A stretch of 64,000 nucleotides of DNA from Actinomadura rifamycini DSM 43936 (GTDB lineage Bacteria; Actinomycetota; Actinomycetes; Streptosporangiales; Streptosporangiaceae). How positions within the stretch are numbered: position 1 is the stretch's first letter; each line of letters begins with the position of its first letter. Shown in pieces: positions 1 to 8,648 of this stretch. The stretch is from the NCBI RefSeq assembly GCF_000425065.1, contig NZ_KE384300.1, forward strand, positions 410,559 through 474,558. Reading direction: 5' to 3'. The translations under genes and the position numbers were made by a program. The notes under the pieces are model-generated. The model saw only the letters and a list, made by a program, of their open reading frames with translations, made no database searches and was not told the origin of the DNA.

Positions 1-308
1 TGCCCTCACCTCGTGGAACGCTGACAGCTCCATGCACGCTGCCGCGTGCGCACGGGGCGGGTGGCCGGCCTGGTCTCGCGGAGGCGGGGCCTCGGCGGGA
101 CCGCCGCGGCACCGTCGCGGTGCCGCGGGCGGCACGGGGGACGTGCCGCCGGGGGGAGGCGACACGTGGGGCGTGCCGCCGGAAGGGGGAGACGGCGCGT
201 GGGGCGCGCCGCCCGTCGCACGACCACTGGATGTGCCGTGCGGGCCGCGGCGTCTGGAGGGCGCCGCGAGTGAGGACAACGTACCAAAGCTTCAAGCGGA
301 GGCAAATC
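1..308. repeat. GC-rich intergenic stretch with degenerate short repeats
   Basis: No gene can be supported here. Between about 135 and 230 a degenerate unit recurs about three times, with variants of GTGGGGCGTGCCGCCGG followed by a G-rich run and GACAC or GACGG. All frames are open because of base composition, and none shows codon structure or a ribosome site. It may be downstream spacer of a gene outside the window. Nothing else is seen in it. Confidence 0.4.
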
Positions 309-348
309 CCCACTAAAACGACAACGGACCAGGTAGGACCTGGTCCGT
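309..348 (-). terminator. Rho-independent terminator of the NlpC/P60 gene
   Basis: Read on the minus strand, a 10-bp perfect stem (324-333 paired with 339-348, loop 334-338) is followed by the U-rich run GTTGTCGTTTTAG. It lies 75 bp beyond the stop codon of the hydrolase gene. Confidence 0.75.
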
Positions 349-422
349 CGTCTCCGGCGCCCGCTCCGGGACCTCGGCCGAGGCCCGCGTCGCGGGGCGC
401 TCCTGGCACCCGGGGGTGTGTG

Positions 423-1466
423 TCAGGGGCGCCCGGCGCCGTAGTAGTTGTTCAGGTAGTAACCCGAGGTGATGCTCACGACCTCGACGTTCTTGCCGGT
501 ACGCGGCGCGTGGATCATCTGGCCGTTGCCGACGTACATGCCCACGTGCCCGAGACCGCTGAAGAACACCAGGTCGCCGGGCTGCAGGTCGCTCTTCGCG
601 ACCCGCTTGGTGGCGGCCCACTGCGAGTTCGTGGTGCGCGTGATGCTCACGCCCGCCGCGCCCCACGCCTTCATGGTGAGACCGGAGCAGTCGTAGGTGC
701 TCGGGCCCTCGGCGCCGTACTCGTACGGCTTGCCGAGCTGGGCGTAGGCGAAGTCGAGCGCCGTGCCCGCAGCGCCGCTGGCGGGACCGTTGTAGGTACC
801 GCCGACGCTGCCCGAACCGCTCGAGGAGGAGGTCGTGCCGCCGAGGCGGCGGACAAGCTTCTGCTGCTTGTCGATCTCCTTCTCGACCTTGGCCTTCTGC
901 TTCTTGATCTCGTCGGACTTGGCCTTGACCTCCTCGTAGGCGGTCTTGGCCGCCGCCTGCTCCCGGCGGAGCCGCTGAGCGGTGGCGATGAACTGCGTGA
1001 GCTCGGAGCTGCGCTCGCGCGACAGCAGCGAGAAGACCGCGGACTGGTCGAGGATCGCCTGCGGGTCGTCGCTGCTGGCGAAGCTCGCCACGTTCGTGGC
1101 GTCGTCGCCGCCCTTCTTGTAGGCGTTGGCGGCCATCTGGGCGACGGTCCGGCGCTGCTCCTCGAACTTCGCCTGCTCTTCGGTCGCGCTCTTGTTCGCC
1201 GCCTGGTACTTCTTCTTGGCGATCTTGAGCTTCTCACCGATGTCGTTGTACTTCTCGACGTACTGGTCGACCTTCTTGTTCAGTTCGTCGAGCTTCTCCT
1301 GCGCCTCCGCGGCCGTGGGCTGCGGGTCGGCGTGCGCCGCCACCGGGGCGGACACCAGCGAGGTCGTCACGGCGAGGCAGGCGGCGACCGCCAGCCCGCG
1401 AAACGCTCTCGCCGTCCCGAGCCCGCCCTTGCGGCGCGTGGGCTCCCCGATGTGATCATCGGTCAC
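423..1466 (-). CDS. Secreted NlpC/P60 (C40) peptidoglycan endopeptidase with coiled-coil
   Basis: This 347-residue protein probably cleaves stem peptides of peptidoglycan outside the membrane. From the GTG at 1466 the N-terminus is basic (TRRKGG), then hydrophobic (LAVAACLAVTT), with a likely signal-peptidase site near AHA-D. A long Lys/Glu/Ala-rich coiled coil covers about residues 50-215, followed by a Ser/Gly linker. The C-terminal NlpC/P60 domain carries the catalytic triad: Cys260 in DCSG, His307 in GHVGMY and His319 in IHAP. This layout matches RipA/Rv2190c-type hydrolases, in which the coiled coil restrains the enzyme. A TTG at 1499 would add eleven residues but has no ribosome site. 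A terminator follows at 309-348. Confidence 0.9.
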   Translation of the reverse strand: MTDDHIGEPTRRKGGLGTARAFRGLAVAACLAVTTSLVSAPVAAHADPQPTAAEAQEKLDELNKKVDQYVEKYNDIGEKLKIAKKKYQAANKSATEEQAKFEEQRRTVAQMAANAYKKGGDDATNVASFASSDDPQAILDQSAVFSLLSRERSSELTQFIATAQRLRREQAAAKTAYEEVKAKSDEIKKQKAKVEKEIDKQQKLVRRLGGTTSSSSGSGSVGGTYNGPASGAAGTALDFAYAQLGKPYEYGAEGPSTYDCSGLTMKAWGAAGVSITRTTNSQWAATKRVAKSDLQPGDLVFFSGLGHVGMYVGNGQMIHAPRTGKNVEVVSITSGYYLNNYYGAGRP

Positions 1467-1654
1467 GGTCGAAATCAGCCCCTCTCGTCGACGACACAAT
1501 CAGCCGACGACAGTAGCGAGGCCCCACACCGCTCACAACCGGTTCATCACTATTTGCTTGCCTTCTCCGCCGAACACCCACTTTTGGTCACCACAAGATC
1601 ACACAACGCCGGAGGCGGCGGCGTCCCGGCCCGCGGGCCTGGGAGATTTCTCAC

Positions 1655-2932
1655 TCAGGAACGGCCGAGCCGCCGCAGCAGAAGCGTCGACGGGCAGGGC
1701 CGCGCATTCGCCCGCCGCGCCGCGTCGGCCACCTCGCGGTCCGACGAGACCACCACCACGGCCCGGCCCGGCGGCTCCGCCCGCACCAGCTCGCCGATCA
1801 GCTCGTCGGCCGTCTGCCCCGGGCTGCTGAACTTCACCCGGACGCCGCGCGGCGCGGCGATCGCCACCGGCCCGTCCAGCTCGGCGCCGTCGAACACGCA
1901 CGTCACCTCGGCGCGGGTCTGCGCCGCGAGCCCGCCGAGCCCCGACACCAGCCGGCTGCGCTGGTCGGCCAGCGGCAGCTCCCCGTACCCCGTCTTCGTG
2001 ACGTTGTAGCCGTCCACCACCAGATGCACCTGCGGCAGCGTCAGCAACCGGTCCAGCAGCTGCGGGTCGCTGTCCGACAGCGCCCGCCCCGGCAGCGTCC
2101 GGTGCGTCAGGGTGTCCGGCTCCATGCCGCCGACCGCGTCCGCCGGCCGCCCGATGGTGGACGGCAGCGCCAGCTCCCGCCGGACGCCCTGCGCCGCGTC
2201 CTGCAGCGCGTCGAGCAGCATCCGCAGCCGGACGTCGTCCACGTTGCGGCCCTCGCGGGCGGCGCGCTTCGCCGCCTCCGCCGCCGCCTCCGCCCGCTCC
2301 GCCCGCGACCGCAGCTTGCGCAGCTCCTTGTCGGACGCCGCCGCGCGCTCCCGCGCGGCCGTCAGCTCCCGCTCCGCGTCGGCGGTCACCTCGGCGGCGT
2401 GCTCCTGCGCGGCCCGCGCCTTCGCGCGCGCGTCGTGCAGCTTGCGGCGCAGCTCCGCGACCTCCGCCTTCGCCCCGCGCAGCTCCGCCCGCAGCTTGTC
2501 GAGCTCCCCGGAACGGGCCGTCCGGGCCGCCGCGACCTCCTCCTTCAGCGCGGCGACGCGCCGCTCGGCGTCCTGCTCCTGCGACGCCGTCGCGGACCGC
2601 TCCAACTCCTCCCGCGCCGCCTCGACGAGCGCCGTCCAGCCGGGCGGCCGCAGCAGGTACCCCAGCATCGCCACCCGCACCGGGTCGGCGGCGGGCGGGA
2701 CGTCGCCGCCCTCGACCGCCTCGGCCAGCTCGGGCTGCGCCGCGCGCAGCGGCCCCGCGACGCTCGCCCGGAAGCCGGCGTCCTTCTCCAGCAGCGCCGC
2801 GATGTGCTGCCCGGCGAGCTTGGCGCGCTTGCGGCGCTCGAACCGCGCGAACCGGCGCAGCGGCATCGGAACCTCACCGGGCGGCAGCGCACCGAGCAGG
2901 TCGGCGGCCGTCTCCACCACGCCGTGCCGCAC
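1655..2932 (-). CDS. NYN-domain (PIN-like) RNA-binding/RNase-like protein
   Basis: The C-terminal 125 residues form a NYN domain related to YacP/Rae1, with VHLVVDGYNVTKTGY carrying the first acidic residue, then CVFDGAE and a VVSSDREV strand typical of PIN-like metal-dependent nucleases. Before it lie a helical N-terminal region (RRFARFERRKRAKLAG) and about 130 residues of coiled coil. The family is actinobacterial and uncharacterised; an RNA-processing role is inferred from the fold. The first canonical start is GTG 2932, but homologous-looking sequence (LERPLPEAVRHGVV) continues upstream of it. A perfect AAGGAG at 2988-2993 sits 7 nt before an ATC codon at 2980, so the true start is probably upstream (see findings). 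Confidence 0.8.
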   Translation of the reverse strand: MRHGVVETAADLLGALPPGEVPMPLRRFARFERRKRAKLAGQHIAALLEKDAGFRASVAGPLRAAQPELAEAVEGGDVPPAADPVRVAMLGYLLRPPGWTALVEAAREELERSATASQEQDAERRVAALKEEVAAARTARSGELDKLRAELRGAKAEVAELRRKLHDARAKARAAQEHAAEVTADAERELTAARERAAASDKELRKLRSRAERAEAAAEAAKRAAREGRNVDDVRLRMLLDALQDAAQGVRRELALPSTIGRPADAVGGMEPDTLTHRTLPGRALSDSDPQLLDRLLTLPQVHLVVDGYNVTKTGYGELPLADQRSRLVSGLGGLAAQTRAEVTCVFDGAELDGPVAIAAPRGVRVKFSSPGQTADELIGELVRAEPPGRAVVVVSSDREVADAARRANARPCPSTLLLRRLGRS

Positions 2933-2977
2933 CGCCTCGGGCAGCGGCCGCTCCAGCCGCTCTTCGGGCCCGCTGTC

Positions 2978-2993
2978 GATGATCCCGCTCCTT
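2978..2993 (-). promoter_or_regulatory. Shine-Dalgarno AAGGAG facing an ATC codon
   Basis: On the minus strand AAGGAG (2988-2993) is followed at 7 nt by ATC (2978-2980), in frame with the NYN gene. No ATG, GTG or TTG is available in this frame between here and GTG 2932. Confidence 0.45.
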
Positions 2994-3143
2994 CCGGGGT
3001 TCCGCCGGTGCGCTCTCCGGGAAAGACAGGTCTTCCCGGGCGCCCCGCACCCTAACCGGCGTCCCCCCGTCCGGCCGACCCCGCCACCCTAGCGGCACGG
3101 TCGCCCCCGGGTGGCGTCCTCGGTGACTGTCGGTGGCGTCCTC

Positions 3144-3149
3144 TACGGT
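3144..3149 (+). promoter_or_regulatory. -10 box of a leaderless transcript
   Basis: TACGGT ends 7 nt before ATG 3157. This is the spacing expected when transcription starts at the A of the start codon, and it favours 3157 over the upstream GTG 3133. Confidence 0.5.
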
Positions 3150-3156
3150 CGCCGTC

Positions 3157-5001
3157 ATGACGACTGCGCACGGGAACGATGTGCCGGACGTCGGGGTCCA
3201 GGGCACCCTGGACGACCTCGGGACGCCCCTGGCCGAGGTGACCTTCGTCGTGGTCGACCTCGAGACCACGGGCGGTTCCGCGGCCGACTCGGCCATCACC
3301 GAGATCGGCGCCGTGAAGGTGCGCGGCGGCGAACCGCTCGGCGAGTTCGGCACGCTGGTCGACCCCGGCGGCCCGGTCCCCCCGTTCATCACCGCCCTGA
3401 CGGGCATCACCACCGCGATGGTGACGGCCGCGCCCAAGATGGACTCGGTGCTGCCCGCGTTCCTGGAGTTCGCGCAGGGCGCCGTCCTCGTCGCGCACAA
3501 CGCGCCCTTCGACATCGGGTTCCTCAAGGCGGCGTGCGCCGCGCAGGGGCGCGCCTGGCCCGCCTTCCCCGTCGTCGACACCGTCGACCTCGCGCGCCGC
3601 GTCCTGTCCCGCGACGAGGTGCCCAACTGCAAGCTCGGCACGCTCGCCCGGTTCTTCCGCACCGCCACCGAGCCGACGCACCGCGCGCTCGCCGACGCCC
3701 GCGCCACCGTCGAGGTGCTGCACGGCCTCATCGAGCGGCTCGGCTCCTTCGGCGTCACCTCGCTGGAGGACATGCGCGGCTTCGCCAAGGCGCCCACCCC
3801 CGAGCAGCGCCGCAAGCGCCACCTCGCCGACGGCGTGCCGAGCGCCCCCGGCGTCTACCTGTTCGAGGACGGCTCCGGCGAGGTGCTGTACGTCGGCAAG
3901 AGCGGCGACCTGCGCTCCCGCGTGCGCAGCTACTTCACCGGCTCGGAGACCCGCCGCCGCGCCCGCGAGATGGTCGGCCTCGCCGAGAACGTCCGGACGA
4001 TCCCGTGCGCCACCGGGCTGGAGGCCGAGGTCCGGGAGCTGCGGCTCATCGCCGAGCACAAGCCCCGCTACAACAAGCGGTCGAAGTTCCCCGAGCGGGC
4101 CATCTGGCTCAAGCTCACCGACGAGCCGTTCCCCCGGCTGTCCATCGTCCGCGAGTGCCGCGACGACGGCGCCTGCTACCTCGGCCCCGTCACGTCCCGC
4201 CACCAGGCCGAAGAGGCGCGCGCCGCACTGCACGAGGCCGTCCCGCTGCGGCAGTGCACCCAGCGGCTCACCCCGCGCCTCATCGACGCCGGACGGGCCC
4301 GCTCCTGCGCCCTCGCCGAGCTGGGCCGCTGCGGCGCCCCCTGCGAGGGGCGCGAGTCCGCCGCCGACTACGCCGCCCACGCCGACACCGCCCGCGCCGT
4401 CATGCGCGGCGACGTCCGCCCGGTGGTCGCCGCCGCGCGGGTCCGCATCGACCGGCTCGCCGCCGAGCTGCGCTACGAGGAGGCCGCCGCGCAGCGCGAC
4501 CGGCTGCACGCGTTCGTCCGGGCCGCCGCCCGCGGGCAGCGGCTGGCCGCGCTCGCCGGCCTGCCCGAGCTCGTCGCGGCCCGGCCCGCGTTCGACGGCG
4601 GCTGGGAGCTGTCGGTCGTCCGGTACGGGCGGCTCGCCGCCGCCGGAACGGTGCCGCCGCAGGCCCGCCCCCGCCCCTACGTCGACGCGCTCATCGCCAC
4701 CGCCGAGACGGTGTTCCCGCCGTCCGGCGGCGCGCCCGGCGGCGTCGCGCTCGGCGCGCCGCCGTCCACCGGCGCCACCGCCGAGGAGATGGAGTGCGTG
4801 CTGCGCTGGCTCGACCGGCCCGGCGTCCGCCTGGTCGAGGTCGGCGGGACGTGGACGTGCCCGGCGCACGGCGCCGAGGGGCAGCGCGAACGCCTCGACC
4901 GCGTCGTGAGCGAACGGACCGTCCGCGACCGCGCGTACGGCGACCACGCCCCCGGCGCGCTCGCGCCCGCGCCCCGGCGCCCCCCGCGCCGACCCCGCTA
5001 G
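3157..5001 (+). CDS. DEDDh exonuclease fused to GIY-YIG/UvrC-like nuclease
   Basis: This 614-residue fusion probably acts in DNA repair. Residues about 25-200 form a DnaQ-like DEDDh 3'-5' exonuclease: VVVDLETTG (first Asp-Glu), AHNAPFDIGF, and the final HRALADARAT. From about 225 it resembles the N-terminal half of UvrC or Cho: GVYLFEDGSGEVLYVGKS is the GIY-YIG motif, LRSRVRSYF supplies the Arg, and AEVRELRLIAEHKPRYN supplies the Glu and Asn. A Cys-rich segment (GRCGAPCEG) and a UVR-like helix (ELRYEEAAAQRDRL) follow. The UvrC RNase H half is absent. This is the Rv2191-type arrangement. The start at 3157 is supported by a -10 box 7 nt upstream. Confidence 0.9.
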   Translation: MTTAHGNDVPDVGVQGTLDDLGTPLAEVTFVVVDLETTGGSAADSAITEIGAVKVRGGEPLGEFGTLVDPGGPVPPFITALTGITTAMVTAAPKMDSVLPAFLEFAQGAVLVAHNAPFDIGFLKAACAAQGRAWPAFPVVDTVDLARRVLSRDEVPNCKLGTLARFFRTATEPTHRALADARATVEVLHGLIERLGSFGVTSLEDMRGFAKAPTPEQRRKRHLADGVPSAPGVYLFEDGSGEVLYVGKSGDLRSRVRSYFTGSETRRRAREMVGLAENVRTIPCATGLEAEVRELRLIAEHKPRYNKRSKFPERAIWLKLTDEPFPRLSIVRECRDDGACYLGPVTSRHQAEEARAALHEAVPLRQCTQRLTPRLIDAGRARSCALAELGRCGAPCEGRESAADYAAHADTARAVMRGDVRPVVAAARVRIDRLAAELRYEEAAAQRDRLHAFVRAAARGQRLAALAGLPELVAARPAFDGGWELSVVRYGRLAAAGTVPPQARPRPYVDALIATAETVFPPSGGAPGGVALGAPPSTGATAEEMECVLRWLDRPGVRLVEVGGTWTCPAHGAEGQRERLDRVVSERTVRDRAYGDHAPGALAPAPRRPPRRPR

Positions 5002-5041
5002 AGTGACGTGATCGTCCGTACCCCGGGGGGACCACCCGCAC

Positions 5042-5788
5042 ATGGCACTGCCGCTCTACGACAGCCAGCCCGCGCGCCGCGTGCCCTGGGTGACGTACGT
5101 GCTGGTCGCGGCCAACGTCGTGGTCTTCCTGCTCACCCCCATGTCGAACTTCGCCACCTGGTACGGCGACGGCGAGGTCCGCGAGTGCAACGCCGCGCAC
5201 TTCAGCTACGAGTACGGGGCGGTGCCGAAGGAGCTGACGACGGGGGAGCGGCAGCCGCTGCCGACGGACGTCCGGTACGAGTGCGGCCCCTCCGACCACG
5301 GCAAGATCCCCTGGACGTCGGCGTTCACCTCGATGTTCGTCCACTCGGACGCGCTGCACCTGCTCGGCAACGTCGTCGCGCTGTTCGTCATCGGGATGGG
5401 CCTGGAGGACCGCCTCGGACGGTGGCGGTACCTCGCCGCCTACCTGGTGTTCGGGCTCGCCGCCGTCTACGGCTTCGCCTACACCTCGCCGGACTCGACG
5501 GTGCCGCTCATCGGCGCGTCCGGCGCCATCGCCGGGGTGATGGGCGCCTACGTCATCCTCAACCCGCGGGGCCGCGTCGTCACCTGGGTGCTGCCCGTCA
5601 TCGTGATGCGGCTGCCGGTGTGGGTCGTGCTCGGCTACTGGTTCGTCATGCAGTGGCTCTCGCTCGGCCAGGAGAGCAACGTCGCGTACGCCGCCCACAT
5701 CTGCGGGTTCGTCGCGGGGGCGCTGTTCGCCGTCCTCGCGCGCCGCGCGGGCCCCGCCCGCCGGTTCGCCGCGCTGAGCCGCGGCTGA
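5042..5788 (+). CDS. Rhomboid family intramembrane serine protease
   Basis: The 248-residue protein has about six membrane segments. The catalytic serine is in GASGAIAG on one transmembrane helix, the catalytic His in AHICGFVAG on a later one, and the HxxGN motif (LHLLGN) precedes them. A roughly 75-residue extracytoplasmic loop with two Cys (REC, YEC) lies between the first helix and HLLGN. It would cleave membrane proteins inside the bilayer; the substrate is unknown. A TAGAGT -10 box (4999-5004) lies just past the preceding gene, so it probably has its own promoter. Confidence 0.9.
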   Translation: MALPLYDSQPARRVPWVTYVLVAANVVVFLLTPMSNFATWYGDGEVRECNAAHFSYEYGAVPKELTTGERQPLPTDVRYECGPSDHGKIPWTSAFTSMFVHSDALHLLGNVVALFVIGMGLEDRLGRWRYLAAYLVFGLAAVYGFAYTSPDSTVPLIGASGAIAGVMGAYVILNPRGRVVTWVLPVIVMRLPVWVVLGYWFVMQWLSLGQESNVAYAAHICGFVAGALFAVLARRAGPARRFAALSRG

Positions 5789-5841
5789 CGGCCGCTCCGG
5801 CGCCGCCTCCGGCGCCGCGTCCGGCCGGCGGAACGTCCCGA

Positions 5842-5847
5842 TAGAGT
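5842..5847 (+). promoter_or_regulatory. -10 box TAGAGT
   Basis: TAGAGT lies 30 nt before the GTG at 5877 and is followed by the ribosome site AGGGGAGG. Identical TAGAGT boxes precede the rhomboid, metallophosphoesterase and phosphofructokinase genes of this window. Confidence 0.4.
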
Positions 5848-5876
5848 CGGGTCGTCACGCAACAGGGGAGGGTGCA

Positions 5877-6164
5877 GTGGTCACTGCGATCGTGTTCGTC
5901 AAGGCCGACGTCGCGCGCATCCACGAGGTGGCCGAGGCGATCGCCGCGCTGGACGGCGTCAGCGAGGTCTACTCCGTCACCGGGGACAGCGACCTCATGG
6001 CGATGGTCCGGGTCCGGCGGCACGAGGAGCTGAACGACGTCATCCCCGGGCGGCTCAACAAGGTCCCCGGCGTCGTCGGCACCGAGACGCACATCGCGTT
6101 CCGCACCTACTCCAAGCACGACATCGAGGCCGCGTTCTCCCTCGGCCTGCCCGACGCCGACTGA
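5877..6164 (+). CDS. Stand-alone Lrp/AsnC ligand-binding (RAM) domain protein
   Basis: The 95-residue protein consists only of the alpha-beta RAM domain of Lrp/AsnC regulators (VTAIVFVKADVARIHEVAEAI, SVTGDSDLMAMVRV, VVGTETHIAF) without the DNA-binding helix-turn-helix. Such stand-alone domains form dimers or decamers and bind amino acids. The gene lies next to trpD in many actinobacteria, which hints at an amino-acid-sensing role, but no target is known. The GTG start at 5877 follows the strong ribosome site AGGGGAGG. Confidence 0.85.
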   Translation: MVTAIVFVKADVARIHEVAEAIAALDGVSEVYSVTGDSDLMAMVRVRRHEELNDVIPGRLNKVPGVVGTETHIAFRTYSKHDIEAAFSLGLPDAD

Positions 6165-6232
6165 CCCGACCGACGCCGGACGCGCGGGGCCCGGCCCGCC
6201 CGGAGGCGGGCCGGACGGCTCGGCCGGACCGC

Positions 6233-7282
6233 TCAGCTGCGCAGGCCCTGCGACACCTCGACCCAGCGCTCCAGCAGCTCGTTCGCCGCGCCCGAGTCGA
6301 TCGCGCGCCCGGCCCGCTCGTACGCGGCGCCGAGCGCCCCGGTCAGCTCGTCGGCGGGCGGCGCGCCGTCGTAGGCCGTCATCAGCGCGGCCGCGTTCAG
6401 CAGCACCATGTCGCGGACCGGGCCGGCCGCGCCCGCGAACAGGTCCCGGGCGACGCGCCCGTTGAACGCCGCGTCGGCGCCGCGCAGGTCGTCCGGCACG
6501 GCGCGCGGGATGCCGAGGTCGGCCGGGTCGAACGTCGTCTCGGTCGCCGTGCCGTCGCGGACGACCCACACCGTCGAGGTGCCCGTGGTGGTCAGCTCGT
6601 CCAGGCCGTCGTCGCCGCGGAACACCAGCGAGGAGCAGCCGCGCGCCGCGAACACGCCCGCGATGACGCCCGCCATCCGCGGGTGGAACACCCCGACGGC
6701 CTGCGCGGTCGGCCGCGCCGGGTTCGTCAGCGGGCCGAGGAAGTTGAACACCGTGGGGGTGCCGAGCTCGCTGCGCGTCCGTCCGGCGTACTTCAGCGCG
6801 GGGTGGAACCGGGGCGCGAAGCAGAAGGTGATGCCGGTCTCCTCGACCACCCGGGCGGTGGCCCCGGGGGACAGGTCGATGGCGACGCCGAGGTGCTCCA
6901 GCAGGTCCGCGGACCCGCACGACGACGACGCCGCCCGGTTGCCGTGCTTGACGACGGTGACGCCCGCCGCCGCGGCGACCACCGCCGCCATCGTGGACAC
7001 GTTCACCGTGTGGGCGCGGTCGCCGCCGGTCCCGACCAGGTCGGCGATGGGGCCCGGCACGTGGATCGGCGTGGCGTTGTCCATCATGCCCTCGGCGAGC
7101 CCGGCGACCTCCGCGACGGTCTCGCCCTTGGCGCGCATCGCGACGGCGAAGCCCGCGATCTGCGCGTCGGTGGCCTCCCCGGCCATGATCGTGTTCATGG
7201 CCCAGGACGTCTCCTCGCTCGTCAGCGACTCGCCGTCGAGCAGCGCGTTGAGCAGAGCGGGCCAGGTCGTGCGCGCGTCCAT
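6233..7282 (-). CDS. trpD: Anthranilate phosphoribosyltransferase
   Basis: It transfers the phosphoribosyl group of PRPP to anthranilate, the second step of tryptophan synthesis in the cytoplasm. The 349-residue length is normal. Visible motifs are [15 protein letters not shown] (PRPP binding), [18 protein letters not shown] (magnesium and anthranilate site), and [13 protein letters not shown]. The gene stands apart from other trp genes, as in M. tuberculosis (Rv2192c), with no trpC or trpE nearby. A GTG start further upstream is not needed, because ATG 7282 begins the conserved helical domain. Confidence 0.95.
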   Translation of the reverse strand: MDARTTWPALLNALLDGESLTSEETSWAMNTIMAGEATDAQIAGFAVAMRAKGETVAEVAGLAEGMMDNATPIHVPGPIADLVGTGGDRAHTVNVSTMAAVVAAAAGVTVVKHGNRAASSSCGSADLLEHLGVAIDLSPGATARVVEETGITFCFAPRFHPALKYAGRTRSELGTPTVFNFLGPLTNPARPTAQAVGVFHPRMAGVIAGVFAARGCSSLVFRGDDGLDELTTTGTSTVWVVRDGTATETTFDPADLGIPRAVPDDLRGADAAFNGRVARDLFAGAAGPVRDMVLLNAAALMTAYDGAPPADELTGALGAAYERAGRAIDSGAANELLERWVEVSQGLRS

Positions 7283-7381
7283 GTCTCCCCAGGGTGAGGT
7301 CGGTCACCGGGGGGATCGCGGTGCGGCTCCCGGCCGGGGTGTCGGGCCGGGGCTTCGCCCCGCCTCCCCGGCGAGCTGGTG

Positions 7382-7780
7382 TTACAGGGCCGGAAGGCGG
7401 TTCTCGAGGCGCCAGCGCATGAGGCCGGCGAGCGCGTTCGCCAGGGCCATCGGGTCCAGCGGCAGGCTCACGACGGCGTCGGCGCGCGACCAGGTCGCGA
7501 GCCAGCCGTCGTCCCGCCGGGCGATGATCGCCAGGACCGGAGGGCAGTCGAAGACCTCGTCCTTGGCCTGGCGGCACACGCCGAGCCCGCCCGCGGGCTG
7601 CGCCTCGCCGTCCACCACGAGGACGTCGATGCCGCCCTCGTCGAGCCGCCGCACCACGGCGGGCTGGGTCGCGCACTCGACGAACTCGACCCGCGGCACG
7701 TCCGCGGCGGGGCGGCGCCCGATCGCCGTCCGGATCTGGGCGCGGGTGTTCGCGTCGTCGCTGTAGACGAGAACCTTCAT
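7382..7780 (-). CDS. Receiver-like (response regulator) domain protein
   Basis: The 132-residue protein folds like a CheY receiver: [16 protein letters not shown] at strand 1 with the acidic pair, [19 protein letters not shown] at the phosphoacceptor position, and [13 protein letters not shown] near the end. No DNA-binding domain follows. The usual Lys near the C-terminus is not obvious, so phosphorylation is uncertain. The start at 7780 is preceded by GGAG; an ATG at 7804 would add eight residues. The gene is conserved between trpD and ctaE in actinomycetes. Its role is unknown. Confidence 0.75.
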   Translation of the reverse strand: MKVLVYSDDANTRAQIRTAIGRRPAADVPRVEFVECATQPAVVRRLDEGGIDVLVVDGEAQPAGGLGVCRQAKDEVFDCPPVLAIIARRDDGWLATWSRADAVVSLPLDPMALANALAGLMRWRLENRLPAL

Positions 7781-7910
7781 CGGGCTCTCCGGGGCGGTGC
7801 TCATGTCGACGAAGGGTACCCGCTCCGGGGCGCGCGCACGAGATCCCGGGCCGGTTTTCGGCGGTCGGACGGCCTCCCCGAACACGCCCGGGAACTCTAG
7901 GAGGGGGGTC

Positions 7911-8597
7911 ATGCGTCACTCACGGGATGGGGGCGCAATAATGCTGCCCGTGACAGCATCCGCGATAGAGACAACACCTCACGCACGGGCGAACCGTCCC
8001 AATCTGGTCAGCGTGGGGACGATCGTTTGGCTGTCGTCCGAGCTGATGTTCTTCGCGGCGCTGTTCGCGATGTTCTTCACGATCCGCTCCGTGACGATCG
8101 GCCAGTCCGGGGAGGACGCCTGGCCGGGCGCCCATCTCAGCCTGCCGCTGGCGTCGATCAACACGACCATCCTGGTTCTGTCGTCCGTGACGTGCCAGAT
8201 GGGCGTGTTCAAGGCGGAGGCCGGGAAGGTCGGCCGCGACGGCAGCCTCCTGAACTTCCGGCGCTGGGGCCTGCGCGAGTGGTACGTCCTCTCGTTCCTC
8301 ATGGGCGCCTACTTCGTCGCCGGACAGGCATACGAGTACTACGAGCTCGTGGTGCACGAGGGACTGACGCTTTCGTCCTCCGCCTACGGGTCGGTCTTCT
8401 ACCTGACCACCGGCTTCCACGGGTTGCACGTCACCGGCGGCCTCATCGCGTTCCTGTTCGTCCTCGGACGGACGTACGCCGCGAAGAGATGGACGCACGA
8501 GCAGGCCACCAGCGCGATCGTCGTGTCCTACTACTGGCACTTCGTCGACGTCGTGTGGATCGGCCTGTTCGCCGCGATCTACCTGCTCGACCTGTGA
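7911..8597 (+). CDS. ctaE: Cytochrome c oxidase subunit III
   Basis: Membrane subunit of the aa3 oxidase that joins the bcc complex in a supercomplex. The protein has five transmembrane helices, as usual in actinobacteria, with the conserved [45 protein letters not shown] and [14 protein letters not shown] segments. The start at ATG 7911 is chosen for the strong AGGAGG six nt upstream; ATG 7941 and GTG 7950 are in frame and would give the shorter N-terminus (TASAIETTP) seen in relatives. It is the first gene of the ctaE-qcrCAB operon. CtaC and CtaD are not in the window. Confidence 0.93.
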   Translation: MRHSRDGGAIMLPVTASAIETTPHARANRPNLVSVGTIVWLSSELMFFAALFAMFFTIRSVTIGQSGEDAWPGAHLSLPLASINTTILVLSSVTCQMGVFKAEAGKVGRDGSLLNFRRWGLREWYVLSFLMGAYFVAGQAYEYYELVVHEGLTLSSSAYGSVFYLTTGFHGLHVTGGLIAFLFVLGRTYAAKRWTHEQATSAIVVSYYWHFVDVVWIGLFAAIYLLDL

Positions 8598-8648
8598 CGA
8601 CCCGACCCGACTGACCTACCAGACGACATGACCCGAACGGGGATTTCC

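Noticed and set aside
32-316. Open reading frames across the window start (Gly/Pro-rich peptides)
   Set aside because: All frames are open through base composition; sequence is a degenerate repeat with no ribosome site and no recognisable protein.
1467-1654. Possible c-di-AMP (ydaO) riboswitch upstream of the NlpC/P60 gene
   Set aside because: Such riboswitches are common before actinobacterial wall hydrolases, but the conserved ydaO segments are not present here.
7346-7360. GGGGC-TTC-GCCCC hairpin as terminator after the receiver-like gene
   Set aside because: Stem of only five pairs with no U tract; too short to call.
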